The notes below the pieces were generated by a model that searched no databases, was not told the DNA's origin, and worked only from the letters and a program-made list of their open reading frames with translations. A DNA stretch of 64,000 bases, taken from Mesonia hippocampi (lineage in GTDB: Bacteria > Bacteroidota > Bacteroidia > Flavobacteriales > Flavobacteriaceae). The stretch lies in NCBI RefSeq assembly GCF_014197445.1, contig NZ_JACIFO010000001.1, positions 1 to 64,000 of the forward strand, given 5' to 3'. Positions 46,292 through 55,423 of this stretch are shown piece after piece; within the stretch, counting starts at the first letter, position 1, and every line of letters starts with the position of its first letter. The position numbers and the translations under genes are program-made.

Positions 46292-46325
46292 CAAATGTAA
46301 TGTTTTTTTTTATTTATTCCTCAAA
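46292..46325 (-). promoter_or_regulatory. rplS promoter overlapping the end of trmD
   Basis: On the minus strand TTTG (complement of 46322-46325) is followed after 22 bases by TACATTTG (46299 to 46292), a -33/-7 pair for the Bacteroidota sigma factor with a slightly long spacer. The -33 box lies inside the last codons of trmD. The start of transcription should be near 46285, giving a leader of about 60 bases. Confidence 0.55.
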
Positions 46326-47000
46326 ATCTCTTAAAAGATCGGGGCGTTTTTCTGCGGTTCGTTTATAGGCTTGTTCTTCTCGCCAAGTTTCTATTTTTGG
46401 TGTGTTACCACTGGTGAGTATCTCGGGTACTTCCCAACCTTTATAGTTTGCAGGCCTTGTGTAAATAGGAGGTGCTAATAAGTTGTCTTGGAAAGAATCG
46501 GTTAGGGCAGAGGTTTCGTTGCCTAAAACTCCAGGGAGAAGCCTAATAACGGCATCGCAAAGTACGGCTGCTCCTAGTTCGCCACCAGAGAGTACGTAAT
46601 CGCCTATAGAAATTTCTCTGGTAATAAAGTGATCCCGAACACGTTGGTCTACCCCTTTATAGTGCCCACAAAGAATAATGATGTTTTTTCTTAAGGAAAG
46701 CTCGTTTGCTGTTTGCTGATTTAAGGTTTTTCCGTCTGGCGTCATGTAGATTATTTCATCGTAATGGCGTTCAGTTTTAAGTTTACTAATGCATTTATCT
46801 ATAGGCTCGATCATCATAACCATACCTGCACCGCCTCCAAACTGATAGTCGTCTATTTGTTTATAGCTATCAGCAGTGTAATCACGTAGGTTGTGTAGGT
46901 GGATTTCTACTAATTTTTTTTCGATAGCACGTTTAAGAATAGAAGCATTAAAAGGGCTTTCGAGTATAGCTGGAACAACGCTAATGATATCTATGCGCAT
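46314..47000 (-). CDS. trmD: tRNA (guanine-N1-)-methyltransferase
   Basis: Methylates G37 of tRNAs, preventing frameshifts. It is a SPOUT-fold enzyme; the knot that binds S-adenosylmethionine is visible in [12 protein letters not shown] and [13 protein letters not shown]. The N-terminal [14 protein letters not shown] and the C-terminal segment [19 protein letters not shown] are typical. Length 228 is normal. It is preceded after 10 bases by the coiled-coil membrane-protein gene. Confidence 0.97.
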   Translation of the reverse strand: MRIDIISVVPAILESPFNASILKRAIEKKLVEIHLHNLRDYTADSYKQIDDYQFGGGAGMVMMIEPIDKCISKLKTERHYDEIIYMTPDGKTLNQQTANELSLRKNIIILCGHYKGVDQRVRDHFITREISIGDYVLSGGELGAAVLCDAVIRLLPGVLGNETSALTDSFQDNLLAPPIYTRPANYKGWEVPEILTSGNTPKIETWREEQAYKRTAEKRPDLLRDFEE

Positions 47001-47010
47001 AGGAAAAGAT

Positions 47011-47592
47011 TTATTTTTGAGATTTATTTTTCTCGTCTTGTAGCATTCTACCTAATTTTTGCTGTTTTTCTAACGCGTTTTTTCGATATTCTTCAAATTC
47101 TTCCTCGGTTTCTTGAAGTTTATGGCGCGCTTCTTTTGTAATGCTATTGCTTTTTTTATACTGGTAAATGAAGAATGCAAGGATAAGAATTAGAACAAAA
47201 ACAAGTCCCCACATAATATTTTTGTAAACTGCTTTTTGTGTTGCAATTCCTAAAAAGACAATGTCATCTTTTTCTTGTGTTACATCGGTTAATTGCTTTT
47301 GGATATCGGCAAGTTTACCTTTTAGGCTTGTTATTTCCTTTTGCTGTTCTTGGATTGTAGCTTCGGAAGTATTTATTTTTTCGTTAAGATTGGCTATTTC
47401 TTTATTTGTATTTCTTTTAAGCTGATTTAGTTGCGATGTTTTTACAACTTTAAAATTTTTATAATTGTTAGAAGATTCCATTAGCTCAGTAAATTGAGAA
47501 TCGATACTGTTTTTGGAAGCTTCTTCTGGTTGTTGTGCGTTAAGTATAAAAGAAATACTTAAAAATAAGAGTAATAAGGTGTTTTTAAACAT
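47011..47592 (-). CDS. Coiled-coil membrane protein encoded next to trmD
   Basis: A 193-residue protein: a signal peptide or first helix (1-19, then AQQPEEAS), a periplasmic coiled coil (about 50-108, [20 protein letters not shown]), a membrane helix (about 127-144, [15 protein letters not shown]) and a charged cytoplasmic coiled coil to the end. This is not a methyltransferase, though relatives may carry that name because they sit beside trmD. Function unknown; co-transcribed with trmD. Confidence 0.78.
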   Translation of the reverse strand: MFKNTLLLLFLSISFILNAQQPEEASKNSIDSQFTELMESSNNYKNFKVVKTSQLNQLKRNTNKEIANLNEKINTSEATIQEQQKEITSLKGKLADIQKQLTDVTQEKDDIVFLGIATQKAVYKNIMWGLVFVLILILAFFIYQYKKSNSITKEARHKLQETEEEFEEYRKNALEKQQKLGRMLQDEKNKSQK

Positions 47593-47671
47593 TGTTGTGG
47601 GGTTGATGGTTATGGTGTGTGTTCAACAACGCCAATTTATAAGGCTTATTGTAAAGGTAGTGTAAAAAAAA

Positions 47672-48175
47672 CTATAGATCGTAATGAATTGCTTTTTTTT
47701 GCTTAGTTCTGTCTATAGATGTTTTAATGCGTTTTAATGCATTGTTATCAATGGTAGAGAGTGCACTTTTTTTATAATATTCTATAGCAGTGTCAAATTT
47801 GTTTTGTTGCTCATACATAATGCCATATTCATTGTAAATGGTAGATTTTGTAATGCCAACTACATGGATAGCTTTATCGAGTAAATTTTTTAAATCTTCC
47901 CATTTTTCTAAGTTAGAAAGTAACATTGCAAAATTATAATATAAAGGAGGGTATTCTGGAGATTTTTCTAAACAGAGGGTGTAGAGTGTTTCTGCTTTCT
48001 CGTAAGCTCTAAATTTGGTATCATATAAGTAAGCTAAGTGGTTGTATGCTTTTCCGAAATTAGGGTCTATACTTATAATTTCTTCTAGGATAGATGAGGC
48101 ATCTTCGTATCTGTTTTCTTTTATAGCGGTATTGGCATTATTTAGCATTTCCTCTAGCATTACGCTATTATCCAT
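47672..48175 (-). CDS. Tetratricopeptide-repeat protein
   Basis: 167 residues, soluble, made of about four TPR units: ANTAIKENRYEDASSILEEI, then NFGKAYNHLAYLYDTKFRAY, PPLYYNFAMLLSNLEKWEDL and IYNEYGIMYEQQNKFDTAIE. TPR proteins are interaction scaffolds; no partner can be named. It is transcribed in the same direction as the genes on both sides, 79 bases before the coiled-coil gene. Confidence 0.83.
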   Translation of the reverse strand: MDNSVMLEEMLNNANTAIKENRYEDASSILEEIISIDPNFGKAYNHLAYLYDTKFRAYEKAETLYTLCLEKSPEYPPLYYNFAMLLSNLEKWEDLKNLLDKAIHVVGITKSTIYNEYGIMYEQQNKFDTAIEYYKKSALSTIDNNALKRIKTSIDRTKQKKAIHYDL

Positions 48176-48194
48176 AATGATATGTTTTTATTTT

Positions 48195-48238
48195 AAAAAA
48201 GAAAGAAGAGCTTCCCGATAGGTTTTACTATCAGGAAG
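48195..48238 (-). terminator. Intrinsic terminator after gap
   Basis: An 11-bp stem with one mismatched or wobble position (48211-48221 with 48228-48238) is followed on the minus strand by CTCTTCTTTCTTTTTT. It lies 27 bases after the gap stop codon. Confidence 0.8.
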
Positions 48239-48265
48239 TCTCTTTGTAATTTAACTGTTTAACTA

Positions 48266-49714
48266 TTAATAGTAGGTAAATCTGCGTACTTTAGCAATGT
48301 ATTTAGCAAGACGTATTACTTGGTGACTATATCCATACTCGTTATCGTACCAGATGTAAAGTACAGCATTTTTTCCATCCTCGGTAACAATAGTGGCTTT
48401 ACTATCAAATATAGAAGGAGCCGACGACCCGATAATGTCTGATGATACTAATTCGTTATCAATTGAGTACTTAATTTGCTCTACTAAATCGCTTTCTAAC
48501 GCGTATTTTTTCATTAAATTGTTTAGTGCATTAAGCTCTGTTGCTTTTTCTAAGTTAAGGTTTAAAATAGCTAAAGAACCATTAGGAACAGGAACTCTAA
48601 TAGCATTTGAGGTTAATTTACCTTCTAACCCAGGTAATGCTTTGGCAACTGCTTTTCCTGCACCTGTTTCTGTAATTACCATGTTTAATGCTGCTGCACG
48701 ACCTCTGCGGTATTTTTTGTGCATATTATCCACCAAGTTTTGGTCGTTAGTATAGGCATGTATAGTTTCTAGGTGTCCGTTTTTCAACCCTAAATTATCT
48801 TCAATTACTTTTAAGATAGGAGTGATAGCATTGGTTGTACACGATGCTGCAGAAAAAATATCTATTGTGTCAGGATCATAATCTGTATGGTTTACGCCAT
48901 GTACAATGTTAGGAACACCTTTTCCTGGAGCTGTTAATAATACTTTTTTAGCTCCTACAGATTTTAAATGTCTACTAAGGGCTTCTTCATCTCTAAAGGC
49001 TCCTGTGTTATCGATAATTAAAGCATCGTTGATACCGTATTGGGTATAATCGATATCTTCGGGTTGATTGGCAGAAATTAGGTGAACCGTGGTTCCGTTT
49101 ATAATAAAGGCTTTTTTCTCTTCATCTATAGTAATAACACCAGAAAAATCACCATGTACAGAATCGCTAGCAAGTAAAGATGCGCGTTTTTCTAATACTG
49201 TTTTATCAATGTTGCCACGCACAACAATTGCACGTAAACGTAATTGGTTTCCTTTTCCTGCTTTAGTCATTAGTTCTCTGGCTAATAGCCTTCCTATACG
49301 TCCAAAACCGTATAATACAACATCTTTAGGGGTGATGTCTTCTACGTCTTTTGCCTCTGCTAATTTAGCCGATACAAATGCTGTTGCACTATTGTATTTA
49401 TCTAATTCTAATTGATACTCGTAGGTTAATTTTCCTACATCTAATCGTGCAGGAGGTAGGTCTAGGGTTTTTATAGCTTTGGCAATTTCTACCGTATCGA
49501 AGATAGAGATTGGTTTTTCTACAAATTCTGCAGCATATTCGTGAAGGTTTAAAATTTCACTAACGCTTTTGTCTATAATTGAATTTCTGAAAATAACTAA
49601 TTCGATGGCTTTATCGTACCATAAATCGTTAATTATTTTAATGAATTCTACCGTTGCTTTCCTGCGGTCTGCTTGAAATGCTAGCTCTTTTTCGTAATCT
49701 TGGTTGTTACTCAT
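48266..49714 (-). CDS. gap: Glyceraldehyde-3-phosphate dehydrogenase, long form
   Basis: Glycolytic or gluconeogenic GAPDH. The catalytic core begins near 130 (VVLYGFGRIGRLLARE, NAD site at 136-142), with the nucleophile Cys292 in SAASCTTNAITP and the expected histidine in the ETIHAYTNDQ region further on. About 130 extra residues precede the core; they are helical and charged (KELAFQADRRKATVEFIK). Total 482 residues against about 335 for the classic enzyme. The extension is known in a Bacteroidota subgroup; its role is unclear to me. Own promoter and terminator. Confidence 0.94.
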   Translation of the reverse strand: MSNNQDYEKELAFQADRRKATVEFIKIINDLWYDKAIELVIFRNSIIDKSVSEILNLHEYAAEFVEKPISIFDTVEIAKAIKTLDLPPARLDVGKLTYEYQLELDKYNSATAFVSAKLAEAKDVEDITPKDVVLYGFGRIGRLLARELMTKAGKGNQLRLRAIVVRGNIDKTVLEKRASLLASDSVHGDFSGVITIDEEKKAFIINGTTVHLISANQPEDIDYTQYGINDALIIDNTGAFRDEEALSRHLKSVGAKKVLLTAPGKGVPNIVHGVNHTDYDPDTIDIFSAASCTTNAITPILKVIEDNLGLKNGHLETIHAYTNDQNLVDNMHKKYRRGRAAALNMVITETGAGKAVAKALPGLEGKLTSNAIRVPVPNGSLAILNLNLEKATELNALNNLMKKYALESDLVEQIKYSIDNELVSSDIIGSSAPSIFDSKATIVTEDGKNAVLYIWYDNEYGYSHQVIRLAKYIAKVRRFTYY

Positions 49715-49755
49715 TTTACTAATGTTGTGTTACTATTTGGTTTTAAGTTGCTTTG

Positions 49756-49763
49756 CAAAAATA
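49756..49763 (-). promoter_or_regulatory. -7 box of gap
   Basis: Minus-strand TATTTTTG followed by CAAAG, about 40 bases before the gap ATG, matches TAnnTTTG. No TTG at the expected -33 position. Confidence 0.45.
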
Positions 49764-49790
49764 ACTAAATATTGTATTTATAGAAGTAAG

Positions 49791-49834
49791 AAACAGAAAT
49801 TCCTTATAAAACATATTTAAAGGAATTTCTGTTT
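49791..49834. terminator. Perfect 15-bp hairpin between htrA and gap
   Basis: Arms 49791-49805 and 49820-49834 are perfect complements. The hairpin begins 26 bases after the htrA stop on the minus strand, so it probably ends that transcript. As with the gcvT hairpin there is no long U tract. Confidence 0.65.
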
Positions 49835-49859
49835 GTTGTAAATGGTTGTTTTTTAGTGA

Positions 49860-51284
49860 TTAATGCCTGAAAGTGTAACTCTCTTGGTAGCCTTTTCTGT
49901 TCTGAAAGGTTAAGGTAATGCGTTTGTGTTCTGGGGTTTGTTCTAAAATATTTTTAACGTCTGTTACACTGTTAATTTTGTAGTTGTTAATGGCTGTTAT
50001 TATGTATTGGTCTTTAGGTATCTGGAAATCTCTGCTTAATGTTTTTGATATTCTTACCCCATAATCTGCCTTAAATTCGGCAAGGTATGTTTTATTTGCG
50101 TTGGTAACTTCTATGTTAGCAAAATCTAGTGTGTACGTTTCATACTTAGTAAGTTTTACATCGGTCTGTTTTACGTTTCCTTGTCTTATGTATTTAATTT
50201 TTACGATGTCGTTAGGGCGTTTGGTACGTATATAAGCTGTGAGGTCCGATATTTTTCTAACATTAATGTTATCAATAGCCGTAATTAAATCTCCGTGTTG
50301 AAGTCCTGCAGCTTCTGCACCATCCGACACACTATCTATATAGACACCTTGTGTGATGCTGATGTTTTTGTTTTCGGCTATTTCAGGATTAATAGTTCCG
50401 CCAGTAATTCCTATAATGGCTTGTTGTACATCTCCGTATTCTAATAAATCTTCTACAATTTTCTTGGCATTATTACTAGGAACGGCAAATCCATACCCAA
50501 TATAGCTTCCTGTTTGTGAGCTAATGGCGGTGTTTATCCCTATTAATTCACCTCTTGTGTTTACCAAGGCTCCTCCGCTATTTCCTGGGTTTATGGCTGC
50601 ATCGGTCTGAATAAAAGATTGCATTTGTGTGTCGCTATCGTTTAAGTCTCTTCCTTTGGCGCTAATTATTCCTGCGGTTACAGTAGAAGTAAGGTTAAAT
50701 GGGTTTCCTACGGCAAGCGCCCATTCGCCAATTTTAACTTGGTCGCTATCGCCAAAAGGGAGGTAATCCAGTTCTTCGGCTTCAATTTTTATTAAGGCAA
50801 TATCTGCTTGCGGGTCGCTGCCTATTAATTTTGCTTTGTAGGTGAGGTTGTTGTTTAGGGTAACTTCAATTTCGTTAGCTCCTTTTATGACATGGTTGTT
50901 AGTTACAATATAGCCATTAGGTGTAATTATAACTCCAGAACCAGCGCCTTGTAATCTTTTTCCTGCACGCATCCCCATCATGTATTCCGAGATTGTTCGG
51001 GGTGCTCTGCCAATGCTTACATTTTTTACATGGACAACAGCATGTACGGTTTCGTTGGCCGCTTTTGTAAAATCGATATCTAAATTGGCCAATGCTGTAT
51101 TGTTATGATTTACAGGCGAAGTAGGCAACCGAAAAACACGAGAAGTATCAGGATTTGTATTTGCGGTTGTTAGTAGGGTAGAAGTGTTGTTGTCTTCTTG
51201 TTTGGGTTCGAATAATTTGTAGGTTCCTAGGCTAATAACTCCGCCTAATATAGCAACGATAAGTAGACTAGTGAATTTTTTCAT
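49860..51284 (-). CDS. htrA: HtrA/DegP-type serine protease with PDZ domains
   Basis: Periplasmic protein quality-control protease of 474 residues. An N-terminal signal anchor (5-24) precedes a flexible segment. The trypsin-like domain has the triad His131 (TNNHVIKG), Asp161 (DIALIKI) and Ser236 (GNSGGAL). A PDZ domain follows (about 285-370, with GDLITAIDNINVRK), then a second, shorter PDZ-like region (about 385-474). Transcribed alone, minus strand, divergent from dapF. Confidence 0.95.
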   Translation of the reverse strand: MKKFTSLLIVAILGGVISLGTYKLFEPKQEDNNTSTLLTTANTNPDTSRVFRLPTSPVNHNNTALANLDIDFTKAANETVHAVVHVKNVSIGRAPRTISEYMMGMRAGKRLQGAGSGVIITPNGYIVTNNHVIKGANEIEVTLNNNLTYKAKLIGSDPQADIALIKIEAEELDYLPFGDSDQVKIGEWALAVGNPFNLTSTVTAGIISAKGRDLNDSDTQMQSFIQTDAAINPGNSGGALVNTRGELIGINTAISSQTGSYIGYGFAVPSNNAKKIVEDLLEYGDVQQAIIGITGGTINPEIAENKNISITQGVYIDSVSDGAEAAGLQHGDLITAIDNINVRKISDLTAYIRTKRPNDIVKIKYIRQGNVKQTDVKLTKYETYTLDFANIEVTNANKTYLAEFKADYGVRISKTLSRDFQIPKDQYIITAINNYKINSVTDVKNILEQTPEHKRITLTFQNRKGYQESYTFRH

Positions 51285-51384
51285 GCTTTTAAGAGTTTTA
51301 TAGTGAACTAAATTATAAAATAAGATTTTTTATAGGATTCTGATTAACGCATTTTTAACGTAGCTTACTTCTTGATGAAAATTG

Positions 51385-51392
51385 TATATTTG
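51385..51392 (+). promoter_or_regulatory. -7 box before dapF
   Basis: TATATTTG matches TAnnTTTG. Transcription would begin near 51399, so a start codon at TTG 51382 is excluded and ATG 51412 is supported. Confidence 0.55.
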
Positions 51393-51411
51393 TCCCACTT
51401 ATTTTTTATAT

Positions 51412-52194
51412 ATGCAGTTGGAATTCTATAAATATCAAGGAACAGGTAACGATTTTATCATGCTGGATAATCGTGACAAAACATTCAAAAATGATACCAA
51501 ACTTATAGCAAAATTATGCGATCGTAAATTTGGCATAGGTGCAGATGGACTCATATTATTAGAAAACCCAACAGAGGCTAAGTATGATTTTAAAATGGTG
51601 TATTTTAATGCCGATGGTAATGAAAGCACCATGTGCGGAAATGGCGGAAGATGTATTGTTCGTTTTGCCGAGCAATTAGGGGTTGTTAATAATAGTGCTT
51701 TTTTTACCGCTATCGACGGGGAACATCAGGCTGTAATTACGCCTAACGAGATTCAACTGCAAATGAAAAATACAGCAACTGTACAACAAAATGAGTTAGG
51801 GTATTTTATAGATACAGGCTCTCCGCATCATGTTGAGTTTATAGAAAATTTGGCAGATTTTGATGTTTATACTAAAGGAAAAGAACTTAGAAATCATGCC
51901 ATTTATTCACCTTTAAAAGGGGTTAATGTAAATTTTGCAGAAATAAAAGAAGGGAAAGCTTACCTTCGTACATACGAGCGTGGGGTGGAGGATGAAACGC
52001 TTTCTTGCGGAACAGGAGCTACAGCAGTTGCTTTGGTAAGTTACTTGGTTAACAAATTAGCAACGTGTCCAGTACAATTAGTTACTCAAGGAGGAAATCT
52101 AAATGTAAAATTTACCAAAACAGAAACAGGTTATCAAGATGTATGGCTTTCTGGAGCTGCAACAATGGTTTTTAAAGGAGAGATAACATGCTAA
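51412..52194 (+). CDS. dapF: Diaminopimelate epimerase
   Basis: Interconverts LL- and meso-diaminopimelate for lysine and peptidoglycan. The two catalytic cysteines are visible, in MCGNGGRC and in LSCGTGATA. The enzyme starts MQLEFYKYQGTGNDF, as in relatives; the frame is open from TTG 51382, but a promoter box there excludes it. 260 residues. It overlaps the following GNAT gene by seven bases, so translation is coupled. Confidence 0.96.
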   Translation: MQLEFYKYQGTGNDFIMLDNRDKTFKNDTKLIAKLCDRKFGIGADGLILLENPTEAKYDFKMVYFNADGNESTMCGNGGRCIVRFAEQLGVVNNSAFFTAIDGEHQAVITPNEIQLQMKNTATVQQNELGYFIDTGSPHHVEFIENLADFDVYTKGKELRNHAIYSPLKGVNVNFAEIKEGKAYLRTYERGVEDETLSCGTGATAVALVSYLVNKLATCPVQLVTQGGNLNVKFTKTETGYQDVWLSGAATMVFKGEITC

Positions 52195-52718
52195 CATTAC
52201 GAGGAGATTTAGTGCGTTTGCGAGCATTAGAGCCAGAGGATTTAGATTTCTTATTTAAGGCGGAAAATACCGAGCAGCTTTGGGGGCTGAGTCAAACACA
52301 AACGCCTTTTTCAAAACATATTTTAAAGCACTATTTAGAAAATGCACATTTAGATATTTATGAAGTAAAACAGCTTCGTTTGGTTATCGAAACATTAACT
52401 AAAGAAACTATAGGCTTTATCGATGTCTTTGATTTCGACCCTAAAAATAAGCGTGCCGGAATAGGAATATTAATTTTAGAACCTTACCATAGGGGAAAAG
52501 GCTACGGAAAGCAAGCACTAAACTTATTATGTAATTATTGTTTTAAGCACTTGCAATTGCACCAAGTTTATGCAAATATAGAAGAAGAAAACAACGCCAG
52601 TATAAAACTATTTACACAACAAGGATTTGTGCTTTCTGGAGTCAAAAAAGACTGGAACTTTACAAACGGAACTTTTACAAACGAACTTTTATATCAATAC
52701 GTTAATAATGTACATTAA
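52188..52718 (+). CDS. GNAT-family N-acetyltransferase (RimJ/RimL-like)
   Basis: 176-residue acetyltransferase. The acetyl-CoA loop is EPYHRGKGYGKQAL, near residue 100, and the ending segment NNASIKLFTQQGFVLSG is typical of the RimJ/RimL and spermidine acetyltransferase group. The acceptor is unknown. It overlaps dapF by seven bases and mltG by eleven, which makes it the middle of a coupled three-gene unit. Confidence 0.87.
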   Translation: MLTLRGDLVRLRALEPEDLDFLFKAENTEQLWGLSQTQTPFSKHILKHYLENAHLDIYEVKQLRLVIETLTKETIGFIDVFDFDPKNKRAGIGILILEPYHRGKGYGKQALNLLCNYCFKHLQLHQVYANIEEENNASIKLFTQQGFVLSGVKKDWNFTNGTFTNELLYQYVNNVH

Positions 52719-53751
52719 AAAAATACTTTTTATTATTGCTATCATGGGGATTATAGCATTGGGCGGTTTTAGTTACTATGTTTATAATCAGATTTTTACT
52801 CCTAATACAGCATTTCAAGAACCAGAGGCCGTTGTGTTAATTCCTACCGATGCAAATTTTACAACGGTAAAAAAACAACTTAAGCCTTATGTAAAAGATA
52901 TGGCTAGTTTTTCGCGAATAGCAGAAAAAAAAGCTTACCATAAACATATAAAACCAGGGAGGTTTATTCTAAAAAAAGGGATGAATAACAATGAGCTTAT
53001 CAATACCTTACGTAGTAAAAATGTGCCTGTAAAAGTTACATTTAATAATCAAGAACGTTTAGAAAATCTCGCAGGGCGTATTGCGAGTCAAATTGAAACA
53101 GATAGCATTAGTTTGCTTAAAAGTTTTACCGATTCTACATTTTTAGCGCAACAAAAATTTACTTTAGCAAATGCCTTAGGGATGTATATTCCTAATCAAT
53201 ATGAATTTTATTGGAACACTTCTGCTGATGAGTTTAGGGCTAGAATGTTACAGGAATATAAACGTTTTTGGAATGATAAACGTATGGCTAAAGCCAAAAA
53301 AAATAACCTAACACCTAAGCAAGTAATGGTGATAGCTTCTATTGTTCAAAAAGAAACGGTACAAATAGATGAACGCCCACGTGTAGCCGGAGTTTATATG
53401 AATAGGTATAACAAAGGCATGAAACTCGATGCGGATCCAACGGTAATTTACGCGCTTAAAAAGCAACGTAACGATTTTGATACGGTAATAAAGCGGGTGT
53501 TGTATAAAGATTTAGAAATAGATTCTCCTTACAATACATATAAATATAATACGCTGCCTCCAGGACCTATTGCTATGCCTGATATTTCTGCTATAGATGC
53601 CGTTTTAGATTATGAGCAGCATCAGTATTATTATTTTGTGGCAAACCCAAAAAAACCAGGCTATCATCTTTTTGGGAGAAACCTAGCAGAGCATAACCGT
53701 AACCGCCAACATTATATAAGTTGGATAAATAAAATGGGAATAAATAGGTAA
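52708..53751 (+). CDS. mltG: Endolytic murein transglycosylase MltG
   Basis: Cuts nascent glycan strands in the periplasm and so sets peptidoglycan strand length. One N-terminal membrane helix (about 6-27), a LysM-like subdomain (about 40-110), and the YceG catalytic domain with Glu216 in ASIVQKETVQ. LDADPTVIYAL and SPYNTYKY are family marks. The frame is open from 52627, but ATG 52708 gives the normal anchored start (MYIKKILFIIAI). 347 residues. It abuts the convergent peptide-binding gene with no spacer. Confidence 0.94.
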   Translation: MYIKKILFIIAIMGIIALGGFSYYVYNQIFTPNTAFQEPEAVVLIPTDANFTTVKKQLKPYVKDMASFSRIAEKKAYHKHIKPGRFILKKGMNNNELINTLRSKNVPVKVTFNNQERLENLAGRIASQIETDSISLLKSFTDSTFLAQQKFTLANALGMYIPNQYEFYWNTSADEFRARMLQEYKRFWNDKRMAKAKKNNLTPKQVMVIASIVQKETVQIDERPRVAGVYMNRYNKGMKLDADPTVIYALKKQRNDFDTVIKRVLYKDLEIDSPYNTYKYNTLPPGPIAMPDISAIDAVLDYEQHQYYYFVANPKKPGYHLFGRNLAEHNRNRQHYISWINKMGINR

Positions 53752-55368
53752 TTAATTTCCAGGTGTTTTTTTTACTCTGCTTAAGTTGAGTAAGTTAATG
53801 GGGTTAATTCCTAAACCTTGCACATTACTTTGTTTAAACCTAACAACCTCGTCGTAATATAACGGAACAATAGGAGCCTTATTCATAATAATAGCATCCA
53901 TTTGCTTGTAAAGCTGTTGTCTTTTGTTGCTATCATCGGTATATTTTGCTTTTTCATACAAAGCATCAAAAGCAGAGTCAGAAAAATGCGTGTAATTGGG
54001 GCCGTTCGGACTAAAATTTTTACTGTAAAATAACGAAAGGTAATTTTCGGCATCGGGATAATCGGCAATCCAACTGGCTCTAAACGATTCTAACTTCCCT
54101 GCCGAGCGTTGTTGGCGTAACGTGGAAGGAGTCATTATTTCTATTTCTACCTGAATACCAATATGCCGTAACTCTTGTTGGATATATTCGCATAAATCCA
54201 GGTATGAAGCATTGGTGCTAATTTTTATCTGAGGTGTTTTTCCTGTTTCTTTGTGGTAAGCAGTTACTAGGGCTTTAGCTTTTTCAGGTTGATAGGTGTA
54301 ATATATTTTATCAGAAAAACCAGGTAAACCTTTAGGAATAAACCCGTAATTGGCAGGAATTCCGATACCATTTCTTAAGTAAGTAACCATTTTTTGCCTA
54401 TCAAACCCAATGTTGATTGCTTTTCTAATTTTAGCAGAAGCTAAGGCAGGGTTGTTGCCTTCTAAAAAAATGCCTAAGTACTCGGTGTTTAGGTAAGGCG
54501 TTTTTTGCATAGCAATTTTTGAGGCATGTTTTTTTCGGAGTTTACCTTTAGCAGTAATAATTTCATCTTTGTATGAAGGGTCTAAACCACTTAAAAAATC
54601 TAAATTTCCTTGAATAAATTGTAGAAATTCACTCTGTTTATCAGGGAGAAAAGTAATGGCTACAGCTTCTAAATAAGGAAGTTGCTCGCCGTTTTCATCT
54701 TTTTCAAAATAACGTTTATTTTTCCTAAATACAAGCTTTTCATTGGCTTTCCAGCGTTTAAAATAAAATGGTCCTGTACCAATGGGGGAGCTTCTAAAAT
54801 CAAGGTTTTCCATCTCTGTAGGAACTACAGAGCAAAACTTCATGGATAGTAAGCCTAAAAAAGCAGGGAAGGCTTCTTTTAGTCTGATTTTTACAACAGA
54901 ATCGTTTATGGCTATTACTTCCTCAACACTTTGCATAACCCAACTACCAGGCGATGCAATTTTAGGAGACCTAAGGCGGTTAAAACTATAGACTACATCT
55001 TTAGCAAGAAATGCGCGAGTAGAATCTTTACCAAAAATAGGGTGCTGATGAAAAAATACTTCCTTTTGTAAGAAAAACGTATAGGTTTTTTGGTCTTCGC
55101 TTATGTTCCAAGTTTTAGCCAAGTCTGGTTCTACCTGTAAGCTGTCGTTTAACCTAACTAAGCTGTTGTATAGTTGATTGCATGCCCAAATGTTGCGTTG
55201 GTCTTTTGCAAAAGCAGGATCTAACGAGCTAATATTGGCGTGCTCATTATACCTGAAAACCAAATGATCTTTTGTGAGCTTGCTATCTTCTTTACAAGCA
55301 AAAAATAAACACAGACTTAATCCTAAAACTAAGCGATTGACAGGTATGTTTCTAAAAAAAGTTTTCAA
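53752..55368 (-). CDS. Peptide-type ABC transporter substrate-binding lipoprotein
   Basis: 538-residue extracytoplasmic solute-binding protein of family 5 (oligopeptide/nickel type). A lipoprotein signal ends at Cys25 (LCLFFAC). The family pattern is clear: HANISSLDPAFAKDQ, KDVVYSFNRLR, SSPIGTGPFYFKRW and IRKAINIGFDRQKMV. No permease or ATPase gene is adjacent, so the transporter is elsewhere or the protein works differently. Confidence 0.9.
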   Translation of the reverse strand: MKTFFRNIPVNRLVLGLSLCLFFACKEDSKLTKDHLVFRYNEHANISSLDPAFAKDQRNIWACNQLYNSLVRLNDSLQVEPDLAKTWNISEDQKTYTFFLQKEVFFHQHPIFGKDSTRAFLAKDVVYSFNRLRSPKIASPGSWVMQSVEEVIAINDSVVKIRLKEAFPAFLGLLSMKFCSVVPTEMENLDFRSSPIGTGPFYFKRWKANEKLVFRKNKRYFEKDENGEQLPYLEAVAITFLPDKQSEFLQFIQGNLDFLSGLDPSYKDEIITAKGKLRKKHASKIAMQKTPYLNTEYLGIFLEGNNPALASAKIRKAINIGFDRQKMVTYLRNGIGIPANYGFIPKGLPGFSDKIYYTYQPEKAKALVTAYHKETGKTPQIKISTNASYLDLCEYIQQELRHIGIQVEIEIMTPSTLRQQRSAGKLESFRASWIADYPDAENYLSLFYSKNFSPNGPNYTHFSDSAFDALYEKAKYTDDSNKRQQLYKQMDAIIMNKAPIVPLYYDEVVRFKQSNVQGLGINPINLLNLSRVKKTPGN

Positions 55369-55392
55369 TTTTATTTTACCAAATTAAAATAG

Positions 55393-55400
55393 TATTTTTG
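55393..55400 (+). promoter_or_regulatory. -7 box before mtaB
   Basis: TATTTTTG matches TAnnTTTG; it lies 24 bases before the first ATG (55424) and 72 before the ATG at 55472. No clear -33 TTG. Confidence 0.5.
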
Positions 55401-55423
55401 CACCCGCTTTTTAGTGTAGCTTT

